NCBI RefSeq assembly: GCF_947491715.1
Contig: NZ_CANLKR010000024.1
Location: forward strand, 22,854-86,853
Source of the DNA: an uncultured Shewanella sp.
GTDB lineage: Bacteria > Pseudomonadota > Gammaproteobacteria > Enterobacterales > Shewanellaceae
DNA: 64,000 bases
Reading direction: 5' to 3'
A model generated the notes under the pieces. That model searched no databases. It had not been told where the DNA came from and saw nothing but the letters and a program-made list of their open reading frames with translations. Shown piece after piece: positions 52,969 to 61,957 of the stretch (positions within the stretch are counted from its first letter, which is position 1; each line of letters begins with the position of its first letter). The position numbers and the translations under genes were made by a program.

Positions 52969-53430
52969 ATGCAACAACAAGAATTCGATACTTTACAGCA
53001 ATTTTTAAAACGTGGAGGCTCACTGACCATGCTAGCCGATACCAATCCACAAGACTTAAGTACCTTATATCAATATGCATTACAACTCATGAGTTGCAAT
53101 GATTTTGAAGCAGCGAAGCGCATCTTGTATTTACTTATGCGCCTAGATCACTGGAGTTATGATTATAACTTTAACCTTGGGATCTGTTACCAACAAACAG
53201 GCGCCCATGAAGAAGCCATTTTTTGTTTTGGGCGCGCAGGAACCATTGAAGTCGATAAGCCATTTAGCGCCTATCGAGCGGCCCTGAGTTATATCCAATT
53301 AGGTAACTTAAAAAGTGCCCAAAATGCCCTTGAGTCCGCCGTTATTTGGTGCCACAGCCATGCTCAGTATGCCGATATTAAAAAAGATGTTGAAAATCAG
53401 CTTAAAACTATAAAAGGGGCGACACAATGA
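52969..53430 (+). CDS. SscA-like class II translocator chaperone (TPR)
   Basis: A 153-residue tetratricopeptide chaperone of the SycD/LcrH/SscA type, expected to hold the SseC-like translocator. It starts LQQFLKRGGSLTMLADTNP, close to the FFRRGGSLRML of SscA, and has three TPR helix pairs (YNFNLGICYQQTGAHEEAIFCFGRA). ATG 52969 is used because GAGG lies 8 bases upstream; a longer frame starts inside the preceding gene. The stop overlaps the next start by 4 bases (ATGA). Confidence 0.88.
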   Translation: MQQQEFDTLQQFLKRGGSLTMLADTNPQDLSTLYQYALQLMSCNDFEAAKRILYLLMRLDHWSYDYNFNLGICYQQTGAHEEAIFCFGRAGTIEVDKPFSAYRAALSYIQLGNLKSAQNALESAVIWCHSHAQYADIKKDVENQLKTIKGATQ

Positions 53431-54980
53431 CAACCAGTGTTCAAAATGATACCAGTAACATAGTTAATCCCGCATTCATTAATGGGGTTGATCAAACACA
53501 AGCTGCAACAAAAGCAGGGCTGCCGACTTGGCAAAACAACTCTAATGCTGGAGTCCAGCAACAAACCCAGAAAAATGCCAATGTCAGCATGAAACAAGCT
53601 GAGCAAGCGCTACAAAATATTTTCAGGCAGTTTAATGCATTAATCGATCAAGCCGATAACACCGATCCAGATGCTCAGCCGTCAAAAATATCCATGAGTC
53701 TGTCTATTTTAGAAAAGACCTCCATGGATAGCATGATGCTCATGGCCACAAACTTGGGGCTAGCTACGTTTTCTAATTCCGCAGAAGCTGCTGCGAAAAC
53801 CATGAAAATACAGACCGAAACACAAACTTTCTTAAAAAATCAGCAAGTCAAAGACTTTCAAGAGCAATTAGCTGCAAATATTGAAGCCGCTGATAAGGCC
53901 AAAAAAGGTGGCATAATCCAAGTGGTCTTTGATTGGGCCATTGCCACAGCAGAGGTCATTTATGGCGCGGTTAAAGTCGCGGGTGCCATCGCTACGGGCG
54001 ATGTGGTCGCAGGCGCCGCTGGCGGAGCTTACATCATGGCAGGCCTTGCGGGTATGGTTAAAGCCACGGCAGAAACCCTTATTCTCATGGCTGATGAGCT
54101 CGGACTGGATGATAAAGACATCGAGAAACTCAAAAAAGTAGCCGATATTGCCGGAAAAGTGCAACTGGCCATGGAAATCACCGCTGCCGTTGTCGACTTA
54201 TTCCAAGCTGGAAAAGCCATTTATGCCGCTCGTAGTGCCACAACAGCCACCCAAACCGCAATGACTCAAGCTGCTCCTCTAATAGCCCAAGAAGCAACAA
54301 CTGCCGCCGCAGCACACGGCGCTTCAGCTGCGACACAAGCAGCAGCAAAAGAAGCAGCAACCCAAGCTTCAAAAGCTATTGCAGAAAATGTAGCTCAACA
54401 AGTCGCCCAACAAGTTGCTCAGCAAGTTGCCACCGAAATGCCAAAAGCCGTTGCCACTGAGGTAGCCAAAGCCATGGCTAAAAAAATAGGCCAAGAATTT
54501 GCAGAAGAAATCACTCAAGAATTAGTGCAAGAAGCCATTAAAAGGGTAGTACGAGAAGCCGTAGAGGAAGCAGCTAAAGTTGCCATCAACAAAGCCGTGG
54601 AACAAGGCATCGTTATGACCACTCAAGAAATTACTAAGCTAGCTGTAAAAGAAGCCGCTGCTGGTATGACCAAACTCGCTATCACAGCTGCCACATCAGT
54701 CGTATTCGCTACCCTTCAAGGTACGGCATCGGGCGTAGCAAAAGTCACCACAGGCGCTATCGATATGGAGCGTGCGGAACTGCAGAAAAAAATTGATGAG
54801 CTCATTCTTGAACAGGATTTTCTGCAATGGTGCTATCAATGGTTTGACGATATGAAAAAGTACCAAACCAAAATGTTAGAAGAGGCTGTGAGTAAACAAG
54901 GCGATACCCTAAGTAGCGGCTCTCAAAGCATTATGGAATCCGGTAGCTTACAAGCCAAAATAGCCAGTACCACAGTTTAA
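53427..54980 (+). CDS. SseC/EspD-like hydrophobic translocator
   Basis: A 517-residue translocator forming the pore in the host membrane. After a Gln/Asn-rich secreted N-terminus and a helical section (SMSLSILEKTSMDSMMLMAT), two long hydrophobic helices lie at about 160-215 (IQVVFDWAIATAEVIYGAVK, GAAGGAYIMAGLAGMVKA). Then comes an Ala-rich coiled coil with a tandem AQQVAQQVAQQV stretch, and a last hydrophobic segment. Size is close to SseC (484). It overlaps the chaperone gene upstream, as SseC does SscA. Confidence 0.87.
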   Translation: MTTSVQNDTSNIVNPAFINGVDQTQAATKAGLPTWQNNSNAGVQQQTQKNANVSMKQAEQALQNIFRQFNALIDQADNTDPDAQPSKISMSLSILEKTSMDSMMLMATNLGLATFSNSAEAAAKTMKIQTETQTFLKNQQVKDFQEQLAANIEAADKAKKGGIIQVVFDWAIATAEVIYGAVKVAGAIATGDVVAGAAGGAYIMAGLAGMVKATAETLILMADELGLDDKDIEKLKKVADIAGKVQLAMEITAAVVDLFQAGKAIYAARSATTATQTAMTQAAPLIAQEATTAAAAHGASAATQAAAKEAATQASKAIAENVAQQVAQQVAQQVATEMPKAVATEVAKAMAKKIGQEFAEEITQELVQEAIKRVVREAVEEAAKVAINKAVEQGIVMTTQEITKLAVKEAAAGMTKLAITAATSVVFATLQGTASGVAKVTTGAIDMERAELQKKIDELILEQDFLQWCYQWFDDMKKYQTKMLEEAVSKQGDTLSSGSQSIMESGSLQAKIASTTV

Positions 54981-55015
54981 TTTATTTTAATAACACTTAT
55001 TAAGAGGTCAATCAT

Positions 55016-55630
55016 ATGACAACCCCTATCGATACAAGTCAATCTCCCGATCACACCAGTGGCATTAGCTACGGTGGCTACAGCACTGGCATGAATGCTA
55101 TTGCAATGATCAATGAAATCATGGTGCAAATGCAAGATTTATTAGAAGAACTTCGCAATATGATGCAAGAGTACAGCCAATCTCAAAGTGATTTAGGCTG
55201 GGAAATCCAAATGGCAGGGATAAAAGAAAAGAAAGCTGGAATAGATGATGCCTATGATGCTGCGATAAAAGGCGCTTGGGCCACAATAGGCTCAGGTGCT
55301 TTATCAGTGGTAGGTTCCACTATTGGAGCAATAGGTGGAGCAAGCAGTAGTTCAATGACCCAACATATATCAAAATCAACTTCGGCTCTTTTAGACGCTG
55401 GTGGGAAAGTCACAGAAGGCGGTTTAAAGCTGGATCTCGCTGAAGACACCAAAAATGCCGATAAGAAAAGGGCTGATGGCGATCTAATTATGACGGGTGC
55501 GCAACAATACGCTAAAAATATCAGTGAACTAAGGGATCTTATTCAACAAGTTCGTCAGCAATTACAATCACTCACCAAAGATTTAGTGGAAGTAAAAGCC
55601 AAGATGGACAGCTCAGTGAATATTCGTTAA
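55016..55630 (+). CDS. SseD/EspB-like second translocator
   Basis: A 204-residue protein directly after the SseC-like gene. It has an amphipathic N-terminal helix (MIVQMQDLLEELRNMMQEY-like section), one hydrophobic Gly/Ser/Ala-rich segment (TIGSGALSVVGSTIGAIGG) and a C-terminal helix (LRDLIQQVRQQLQSLTKDL), as in SseD (195 residues). It ends in NIR like the three filament proteins. AAGAGGTC precedes the ATG. SseB, SseC and SseD together form the translocon. Confidence 0.85.
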   Translation: MTTPIDTSQSPDHTSGISYGGYSTGMNAIAMINEIMVQMQDLLEELRNMMQEYSQSQSDLGWEIQMAGIKEKKAGIDDAYDAAIKGAWATIGSGALSVVGSTIGAIGGASSSSMTQHISKSTSALLDAGGKVTEGGLKLDLAEDTKNADKKRADGDLIMTGAQQYAKNISELRDLIQQVRQQLQSLTKDLVEVKAKMDSSVNIR

Positions 55631-55692
55631 GTCCACTTCATTCCATTTAATGAGCCAATGAATATCATTGGCTCTCTTGAGGAAAAAACATC

Positions 55693-56076
55693 ATGGATCC
55701 TGTAACACGTTACCTCGCCCGCCAAGGCATTAAAACTACAGATGATTATTTCAAAAACAGTGCTCTCCATTGGGGGCAGCGCTGGGAACATCCAATGTGG
55801 TCATTAGTTTATCGAGTTGAAAAAGATGTGCTCATTTTTTGTGAATTTAAAAGTAAAGGCGATCCTGTCGGCATTAGCAGCGCCGTCTCTCAATTTATCA
55901 ATAAAATACGCGTACTGCGCCGAGATATAAAGGAGATCAATGAAATCAGAGGATTAATTCTAGAGGATGGCGGCTTGCCCGAAGAAAGACTCACTCGACA
56001 AACCTTTAGAAAACAATTTCTGTTACAAGGCGGTAAAGAAAGAATGATTGATGGCGATAATTGGCTCGTTTACTGA
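55693..56076 (+). CDS. SseE-like secretion chaperone
   Basis: A 127-residue protein in the SseE position. WSLVYRVEKDVLIFCEFKSK and the ending MIDGDNWLVY resemble the LVIYRIEAKEMIICEF and QLDGDNWTV of Salmonella SseE as I remember it. TTGAGGAAAAA precedes the ATG. SseE is a poorly understood cytoplasmic component of the translocon gene cluster. Assignment rests on a short visible match plus gene order. Confidence 0.7.
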   Translation: MDPVTRYLARQGIKTTDDYFKNSALHWGQRWEHPMWSLVYRVEKDVLIFCEFKSKGDPVGISSAVSQFINKIRVLRRDIKEINEIRGLILEDGGLPEERLTRQTFRKQFLLQGGKERMIDGDNWLVY

Positions 56077-56201
56077 ACAGAGTAAAAAATTACACCCATA
56101 CATAAGCATAAATAACAATAAAATTGTGACTCAAAGTCGAAAAAATTTTTATGATAAAAAGTGATGAGCCACCTTAACAATGAATAACCGCAGGAAATAG
56201 T

Positions 56202-56636
56202 ATGAGTAACATCATTAACCTACAAACCAACCAAGCTTTCCATATATTAGCTGAAGCTTTTTTCAAACACCAATCATTGCCCTATCAACGCAGTGATATG
56301 TATGATCTTGCCCTCTCCTTACCCGGCGAAGAAGCAACCCCGCTTGTTCTGATGCCACTCAACCAGAACACTGGCATTTTGCTCAGTAAGGTCTCTTTAG
56401 ATTCAACCATCGATGAAGAGGTTTTACGTTTCTTTATGACACGAAATCAGTTTAACCAACAATCATGTATTCAATATGCCCTTAATACCGATCAGGATGG
56501 CAACACTCATATTATGGCGCAAAGTCAATTTAACCTTCAAGCCATAGAGCTACCTGATCTAATCAATATTTACGAAAATTACATTACAGAACTCACACTG
56601 ATTTCCCGTCAACTAGAAACACTAAAGAGGGCATAA
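56202..56636 (+). CDS. Class I-type secretion chaperone for the downstream effector
   Basis: A 144-residue, acidic, alpha/beta protein with the general shape of CesT/SicP class I effector chaperones: an N-terminal helix (FHILAEAFFKHQ), strands around LVLMPLNQNTGILLSKV and a C-terminal helix (LINIYENYITELTLIS). It is not the TPR protein SscB found here in SPI-2. CGCAGGAAA precedes the ATG. The next gene starts one base after its stop, so the pair looks like a chaperone and its effector. Confidence 0.65.
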   Translation: MSNIINLQTNQAFHILAEAFFKHQSLPYQRSDMYDLALSLPGEEATPLVLMPLNQNTGILLSKVSLDSTIDEEVLRFFMTRNQFNQQSCIQYALNTDQDGNTHIMAQSQFNLQAIELPDLINIYENYITELTLISRQLETLKRA

Positions 56637-56637
56637 C

Positions 56638-58254
56638 ATGCCAATAGAGATAAATGCAGCACAACCCCAAACATTAGGAATTAACCCCTATGCCGATGAT
56701 TTAGGCCAGGTAACTGCTACTTCAAAAAGTGAATACAAAAAAGATTTAGCCCTTGTACAAAAATTTGCTCAAGATAATCTAAGTCAAGAACTATCCGGGC
56801 TCGATAAAAAGGAACAAAAAAAGGTCATCACGACCACTATTTTAACTCTGCCAGATATCGAAAAGGGTGAGGTTAAAGGTACAAAATATCAAAGCACTGC
56901 ACAAATTGTATACAATTACGCCAAAACAATTAGAGCAACACTATCAGCTCCAATTAATGAAAACAAACTTTCCAAAGAAAACCTAACAAGAAAAGAGGGT
57001 GATGAACTTCGAGAAGCAATTAAATCAGGAAAAGGAAAATTAAGCCCAGGTAACAACATTGAACTTAAAGGAAAAAACCTTTCATTTGAATTTAATGTCA
57101 AACCACACTCAGTCTCAACACGTGAAACGATAAATAAGTCTAGCATTACCAGTACGACATCTCCTTGGGGAACTGGTATTACCAGCTTGGCAGGTAAAGC
57201 GACTGGTAAGCTTGAAAACAAAAATAACATGGAAAAACCTTTCCTTAGTAATCCAATGATGCGTGAGGTACAAGTCGCAGGAAAGGAATTTCATTTTGGC
57301 CGTATGGGTTATTTACAACCTGGTCAAGGAAGCACCTTCAGTCAACAAGTCGATATAATGCAACAGCGCACGGGTAAAAATGCTGGGGGGCACCACTTTG
57401 ACTTACGTTTAATGAATCCAATAGAGAATAAAGACTATTTGGATGACCACAATAATACCATCCAAAATGCCAACGAAGATCGTAAAGCAGGGAAAATTAT
57501 CAGTTGTACTATTCCCATTAATAAAAACAAAATTAATGCTGGCAACCTCTACGAAATGGGACTCATTACTTCCACCAATGCTTGGACAACAAACTTTCTT
57601 GATTCAACAATAAAGCAAAAAGCCTTAGCACTTCTCGGGTTAATATCTGTTATTCCACCATTGTGTTTAGGTGCACTAGGCTATTGCCAATACAAGGCCA
57701 GCCAGAACAAAGAAGCTTCAATTAATGAATGGGCCGCAGCAAAAGATGGAATTAATAATAATCTACAAAAATTTAAAGAATTGATGGAAAAAAATGATAT
57801 CTCCCCTCAAGAAAACTCACTATATCAAGCGACATTATATCTTCGAGACAAAATCTATGACGGTTTGAAGCAAAATCCTCCTCAAATACCTAGCGGTACT
57901 GACGGACTGATGCTTTCCGCGCTCATGATGAAAACCGCTGACGCAGCAGGCATGTCTGTATCTGAAGGTTGTAAGAGCAATAAAGACAGAGGCACCATTG
58001 CCGATATGATGATCCAAGCTTTGGAAATTAAAAATGCCAAAAATGGTGAGAATAAATATGAACTGCTCGACTTTACCAATCCTGACGATAAAGCCATTTT
58101 CAAGCAAGTCGTTCAGGAAGCCGAAACTCGTCATACATCGGCAAACAATACTGGTGTACCTGGTAATATGTTTGCCTCTGGAGACTTTAGAGGCATTCTT
58201 GGCGCTGGAGGCATGTTCTCATTCATAGGCATTGGTCCTCTAGGTAAAGCATAA
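56638..58254 (+). CDS. Putative effector with a SopB/IpgD-like CX5R phosphatase motif
   Basis: A 538-residue protein with no Sec signal. Near its C-terminus EGCKSNKDRG gives a CX5R phosphatase loop (Cys445, Arg451). Downstream, AIFKQVVQ and NNTGVPGNMF resemble the KIFQKVLL and NTGGAGNKV blocks after the active site of SopB/SigD and IpgD inositol-phosphate phosphatases. A Gly replaces the usual Thr after DR. The N-terminal ~300 residues are not recognisable; a hydrophobic stretch lies at about 328-350 (LALLGLISVIPPLCLGALGY). The gene follows the chaperone by one base and closes the operon. In Salmonella SopB belongs to SPI-1, not SPI-2. Activity is predicted, not known. Confidence 0.7.
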   Translation: MPIEINAAQPQTLGINPYADDLGQVTATSKSEYKKDLALVQKFAQDNLSQELSGLDKKEQKKVITTTILTLPDIEKGEVKGTKYQSTAQIVYNYAKTIRATLSAPINENKLSKENLTRKEGDELREAIKSGKGKLSPGNNIELKGKNLSFEFNVKPHSVSTRETINKSSITSTTSPWGTGITSLAGKATGKLENKNNMEKPFLSNPMMREVQVAGKEFHFGRMGYLQPGQGSTFSQQVDIMQQRTGKNAGGHHFDLRLMNPIENKDYLDDHNNTIQNANEDRKAGKIISCTIPINKNKINAGNLYEMGLITSTNAWTTNFLDSTIKQKALALLGLISVIPPLCLGALGYCQYKASQNKEASINEWAAAKDGINNNLQKFKELMEKNDISPQENSLYQATLYLRDKIYDGLKQNPPQIPSGTDGLMLSALMMKTADAAGMSVSEGCKSNKDRGTIADMMIQALEIKNAKNGENKYELLDFTNPDDKAIFKQVVQEAETRHTSANNTGVPGNMFASGDFRGILGAGGMFSFIGIGPLGKA

Positions 58255-58307
58255 TGACAGGCACCTTTATCACTTTCCGATTGGGTAAATGACATCTGTC
58301 ATAAACA

Positions 58308-58337
58308 AAAATTAGCCATCAACTGATGGCTAATTTT
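58308..58337. terminator. Bidirectional terminator between the two secretion operons
   Basis: AAAATTAGCCATCA and its perfect complement (14 bp) flank a 2-base centre, ending in TTTT on both strands. It lies between the effector stop and the stop of the opposing small gene, so it can end both transcripts. Confidence 0.85.
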
Positions 58338-58364
58338 ATGAACTACTTTTGCTAAAAAAGTCAC

Positions 58365-58658
58365 TTACGCTTCATTTTCAATGTCCTTACCACCAGCTTC
58401 TTCAGCTGTTGCCTCTTCAACAGGCGGATTTAAAATCGCATCAAGTGGCGGCATGATGTCTCTATCGACAAAGATATCTAGATCTTTCATTAGAATAGCC
58501 TTGATATCACCGATCTCTACCGTTTGATCATCAAGGGAGCCCGCTTGGATAACCGTCATCAACTCTTGACTAATCGCCAACAAATCCTCTTTTATCGCGG
58601 CTTGTAACTTAGGTAGAATAAGGCCTAGCTGAATACGAAAAGCAATTTCATCTGACAT
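58365..58658 (-). CDS. Unrecognised small acidic protein
   Basis: A 97-residue acidic protein I do not recognise. It has an N-terminal helical part (FRIQLGLILPKLQAAIKEDL) and an acidic tail (PVEEATAEEAGGKDIENEA). GAAGGAGAG precedes the ATG, so it is probably translated. It lies 301 bases past sctU on the same strand, inside the island but without a known counterpart in SPI-2. It could be a chaperone, a regulator or a secreted protein. Confidence 0.55.
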   Translation of the reverse strand: MSDEIAFRIQLGLILPKLQAAIKEDLLAISQELMTVIQAGSLDDQTVEIGDIKAILMKDLDIFVDRDIMPPLDAILNPPVEEATAEEAGGKDIENEA

Positions 58659-58959
58659 AACACTCTCCTTCTCTGACTCTTAATATTAAAAATGAAGCAA
58701 TAAGACTGAAAAGCATCCACTCAAAAATGAATGAATACAAGACAATTCACTATACCCAATAACACCAAAGAAGCTAAAAAAAGAGAAAACTGACAGGAGG
58801 AAATAAAAATTTAAAATCAGACTGTTAAAATGAAAAGTAAAAATAAAACCAATAAAATTTCAAATTGGCTATTAATTAAACAAGATAAAAAAACAAATAA
58901 ATGACAAATTAACCATCAGTGTCCTACATAAAACAAAAATAAAATCACTTTAATTCACA
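58659..58959. other. AT-rich gap after the export-apparatus operon
   Basis: 301 very AT-rich bases with no gene. It probably holds the promoter of the small acidic protein gene. I see no clear terminator for sctU here. Confidence 0.4.
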
Positions 58960-60009
58960 TTAATTAGGCTCCTCATCATAATCCACATCCATCACAAAAC
59001 GCAGTAAATCGGCGACAGGTTCAAACAGGCTTTCGGGGATCACATCACCCGGTTTCACCTCTTTATACAAGGCCCTAGCCAAAGGCACATTTTCCACTAT
59101 TGGTACCCCTGCCTTTTCAGCCATTTTGATAATATGCAGTGCCATATGATCTTTAGCCTTTTCTGTCACTTTAGGCAAAGGGGTTTCCCCTTCTTTATAA
59201 TAAATACAGACCGCAAAATGAGTCGGGTTTCGCACCACAGCGGTCGCGGCCTTGACATTGCCTGCGGCGCCGCTGTTAATTTCTCGTCCTACCTCCTTAC
59301 GCTTATGCTTCATTTCCGCATTCCCTTCGGCATTTTTATGCTCTTGCTTAGTATCTTCCTTAGACATTCTCAACTGCTTCATTACCGTAAAACGCTGAAA
59401 ACCATAATCCGCCAAAGCAAACACTAAATAACAAGCAATAAAACTCATCCACAGCCAAGTGCCCATCTGAAACGTCACCATTAATCCACAGGTCTCACCA
59501 CACAAAGGTAAATATTGAAATGAATTAACATATTGATGTAAAAGATAATAAAATACACAGCTCAGCACGATCACTTTCGTTAAGTTTTTAGCAAACTCAA
59601 ATAAACTTTTAAACGACACTAACTGCTTCGCATTTTGCAACACATTTAGCTTTTTAAAGCTGGGCATCACTGCTTTTGACGCCATCAAAGGACCAATTTG
59701 AATTAACGTTGATATGACCGTTGTCGCGGCTAACAGTAAACCCAATCCTCCCACATAGCGAACAAACAAATCGACAAATTCATTAATCACCAAACCCGAT
59801 GCTTGTTCTAACGGTAGATTAACACTGCTTATCATGACATCAATCATTTGAATGATGGCTTGAAACATTTCGCGACCATTATAAAAAAAATAGCCTAAAA
59901 TAACGGCCATTTGTATACCAGTCAGCACTTCTTGGCTCTTAATAACCTGCCCTTCTTTACGGGCATCTTTTATTTTCTTAGGTGTGGGTTTCTCTGTTTT
60001 TTCTGACAT
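58960..60009 (-). CDS. sctU: SctU, type III secretion export switch protein
   Basis: A 349-residue FlhB-family protein. Four membrane segments occupy the first ~210 residues, after the conserved start EKTEKPTPKKIKDARKEGQV. The cytoplasmic domain carries the self-cleaving NPTH (Asn261-His264) in VVRNPTHFAVCIYY, needed for the switch in substrate class. Length is close to SsaU (352). Last gene of the sctN-to-U operon. Confidence 0.95.
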   Translation of the reverse strand: MSEKTEKPTPKKIKDARKEGQVIKSQEVLTGIQMAVILGYFFYNGREMFQAIIQMIDVMISSVNLPLEQASGLVINEFVDLFVRYVGGLGLLLAATTVISTLIQIGPLMASKAVMPSFKKLNVLQNAKQLVSFKSLFEFAKNLTKVIVLSCVFYYLLHQYVNSFQYLPLCGETCGLMVTFQMGTWLWMSFIACYLVFALADYGFQRFTVMKQLRMSKEDTKQEHKNAEGNAEMKHKRKEVGREINSGAAGNVKAATAVVRNPTHFAVCIYYKEGETPLPKVTEKAKDHMALHIIKMAEKAGVPIVENVPLARALYKEVKPGDVIPESLFEPVADLLRFVMDVDYDEEPN

Positions 60010-60018
60010 AACGACCCG

Positions 60019-60807
60019 CTACTGAGCTGTACCAAATAAAATAAATAGTTGACCAATTTCTTTTTCAAAAGCGTGTATTTGCTGTAAATAATGAGATAAA
60101 GCAAAATCAATGCTGTACAGCAGTAACAGCAAGACTAAACCACTCTTTATTGGCATCGCTAAAAAGAAGACGTTTAATTGTTGAGCAGAGCGGTTCACTA
60201 ATCCTAATGCTAAATCAACCAAAATCATGATCACAATCGCAGGCATCGCAAAGCTTAAGCACAACGTCGACATGAGTCGCCATTGTTTATTAATAAAATC
60301 CAGTAAATCACTTGAAAAGAACAGTTCCGATCCAACAGGTAATTGATTATATGACTGATAAAGAGACGTCAAAAGTTCATTAAAACCGCCAGAGACAAGG
60401 AACAATACCGTGAGCACTTGCGTAAACAAAATACCATAAATAGAAGATTGCACATTCATTAACGGGTTAAGCACTGTGGCCATCGATGCACCGCGCATAT
60501 TATCTATCACAAACCCTGCCATATCGATTGCCCAGAAAGGGATCGCCGCGCAAAAGCCTAATAGGAAACCGATAATAATTTCTTTAGTAAACAGTTTGAC
60601 GAGAAACCACATATCCCCTTGCATCAAAGTATCTTGCATGTCACTTAAAACAGGAATAACAGGCATCGCAAATAAAAAGACTAATGCATTACGAATTAAG
60701 GTACTGCTCATTGCTCCGCCCTTGAAGATAGGCAAGAGTAACATCATGCCCAATGGGCGCATCATGCACAATGCAACAACAGGTAAGTACTGCATTGGGT
60801 TATCCAT
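60019..60807 (-). CDS. sctT: SctT, type III secretion export apparatus protein
   Basis: A 262-residue membrane protein of the FliR/SctT family. Motifs include RPLGMMLLLPIF, FLLGFCAAIPFWAIDMAGFVID and a late PIKSGLVLLLLL. ATG 60807 with GCGAGG upstream is used; the adjacent TTG is not needed. Forms the export gate with SctR and SctS. Lies 9 bases before sctU, and is separated from sctS by a gap holding an apparent sctS-tail relic. Confidence 0.93.
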   Translation of the reverse strand: MDNPMQYLPVVALCMMRPLGMMLLLPIFKGGAMSSTLIRNALVFLFAMPVIPVLSDMQDTLMQGDMWFLVKLFTKEIIIGFLLGFCAAIPFWAIDMAGFVIDNMRGASMATVLNPLMNVQSSIYGILFTQVLTVLFLVSGGFNELLTSLYQSYNQLPVGSELFFSSDLLDFINKQWRLMSTLCLSFAMPAIVIMILVDLALGLVNRSAQQLNVFFLAMPIKSGLVLLLLLYSIDFALSHYLQQIHAFEKEIGQLFILFGTAQ

Positions 60808-60810
60808 CAA

Positions 60811-60910
60811 TAACCTCGCACATGAGTCATGTCATCCCATGCCATTGCGGCATCAAGCCATAAACCCCTGCATTGATACTGATTTAAATGAGTCATTATG
60901 GAATTAATCA
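60811..60910 (-). pseudogene. Decayed duplicate of the sctS 3' end
   Basis: In the gap between sctS and sctT one minus-strand frame reads GLWLDAAMAWDDMTHVRGY and stop (stop at 60809-60811 region). The true sctS end is ALLSYATMTFDQISHMRGG and stop. The pattern A..M...D..[ST]H.RG-stop is shared, with matching position of the stop. It looks like an old, diverged copy of the sctS tail. Note that it overlaps the ribosome site of sctT. Confidence 0.5.
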
Positions 60911-61183
60911 CTAGCCTCCTCGCATGTGGCTAATTTGATCAAATGTCATCGTGGCATAACTTAATAAAGCACTACCCATCCAATGATAAGAAGCCACCAG
61001 CGTAATGCAAACCGCCACTAACTTAATCAAAAACTGCAAGGTTTGATCTTGAATTTGAGTCAATGCTTGCACAAGGCTTACCATCACACCAACCACAGAT
61101 GCCACCACCACCACAGGTAACGACAGCAAAAGCACAATCCAAAGCAGTTCAGAGGTCAATTTAATAATTAATGCTTCACTCAT
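60911..61183 (-). CDS. sctS: SctS, type III secretion export apparatus protein
   Basis: A 90-residue FliQ/SctS protein with two membrane helices (LLWIVLLLSLPVVVVASVVG and LIKLVAVCITLVASYHWMG) joined by the conserved polar loop LVQALTQIQDQTLQF. Forms the export gate with SctR and SctT. The ~100-base gaps on both sides are unusual, since sctR, S and T commonly abut or overlap. Confidence 0.95.
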   Translation of the reverse strand: MSEALIIKLTSELLWIVLLLSLPVVVVASVVGVMVSLVQALTQIQDQTLQFLIKLVAVCITLVASYHWMGSALLSYATMTFDQISHMRGG

Positions 61184-61279
61184 ATCAATCCTGTTGTATC
61201 AAACTGCAGCTCACCAACTTAATTTCAACCAATGGGCAATCAGCATTACGCCTTGGCCAAATTCCATATCTAGCAATTG

Positions 61280-61930
61280 TCATGAAAAAGAAATCATTAG
61301 CTGCCCCACCAGCTTTTCCCATCCCCCCATTAAAATGAAGATAAGCAACTTAAAAGGGAGTGAAATAGTCATCGGTGATACCATCATCATACCCATGGCT
61401 AATAAAATATTGGATACCACTAAATCAATGGCAATAAAGGGCAAATAAAGTAATAAGCCGATTTTAAAGGCTTCAATAAGCTGGCTTAACGCAAAGGCTG
61501 GGATCATGACCAGTAATGACTCTTTTGATAAGATGTCATGATATTTCTGTGGCCAAATTTTTTGACCCACATTAATAAAAAAATAAGACTGTTTTGTGCT
61601 GGTGTTACGCGCTAAAAACTCACGATAAGGCACCAATACTTGCGTATCAACCTTACTCATTAAATTAGGATCATCAAGGGTTATTGGTGAGACTTCAAGA
61701 CTATCGTTGACAGCCATTCCTATAGGCGCCATCGTGAATAAAGTTAATACCAAAGCTAAACCATAAATCGCCATATTCGGCGGAATTTGCTGGATCCCCA
61801 AGGCATTTCGTAACATTGCAAAGACAATCGCAAGTTTAAGAAAAGAGGTCCCCATTACAGCAAACAGCGGCAATAAAGATAAGCCAAACAACAAGATTAT
61901 CAGCTGAAAAGGTTGATCGAGTATCGCCAT
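61280..61930 (-). CDS. sctR: SctR, type III secretion export apparatus protein
   Basis: A 216-residue FliP/SctR protein with four membrane helices. Motifs include TSFLKLAIVFAMLRNALGIQQIPPNM and the C-terminal MGMMMVSPMTISLPFKLLIFIL. AAAGGAGATG precedes the ATG, within a small hairpin (61933-61957). A 96-base gap before sctS contains a short frame, MLIAHWLKLSW-stop, that weakly resembles the sctR end ILMGGWEKLVG. Confidence 0.95.
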   Translation of the reverse strand: MAILDQPFQLIILLFGLSLLPLFAVMGTSFLKLAIVFAMLRNALGIQQIPPNMAIYGLALVLTLFTMAPIGMAVNDSLEVSPITLDDPNLMSKVDTQVLVPYREFLARNTSTKQSYFFINVGQKIWPQKYHDILSKESLLVMIPAFALSQLIEAFKIGLLLYLPFIAIDLVVSNILLAMGMMMVSPMTISLPFKLLIFILMGGWEKLVGQLMISFS

Positions 61931-61932
61931 CT

Positions 61933-61957
61933 GGCATCTCCTTTAGTCTAAGATGCC
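61933..61957 (-). promoter_or_regulatory. Hairpin holding the sctR ribosome-binding site
   Basis: On the minus strand GGCATCT pairs with AGATGCC around a loop carrying AAAGGAG, the Shine-Dalgarno of sctR. A second hairpin (TCAGGT-TTTC-ACCTGA) lies about 30 bases upstream. Together they fill the 98-base gap after sctQ and could tune sctR translation. This is structure read by eye. Confidence 0.45.

Noticed and set aside
57835..58134. Minus-strand ORF inside the effector gene
   Set aside because: Shadow of the effector coding frame; no ribosome site, and no family match.
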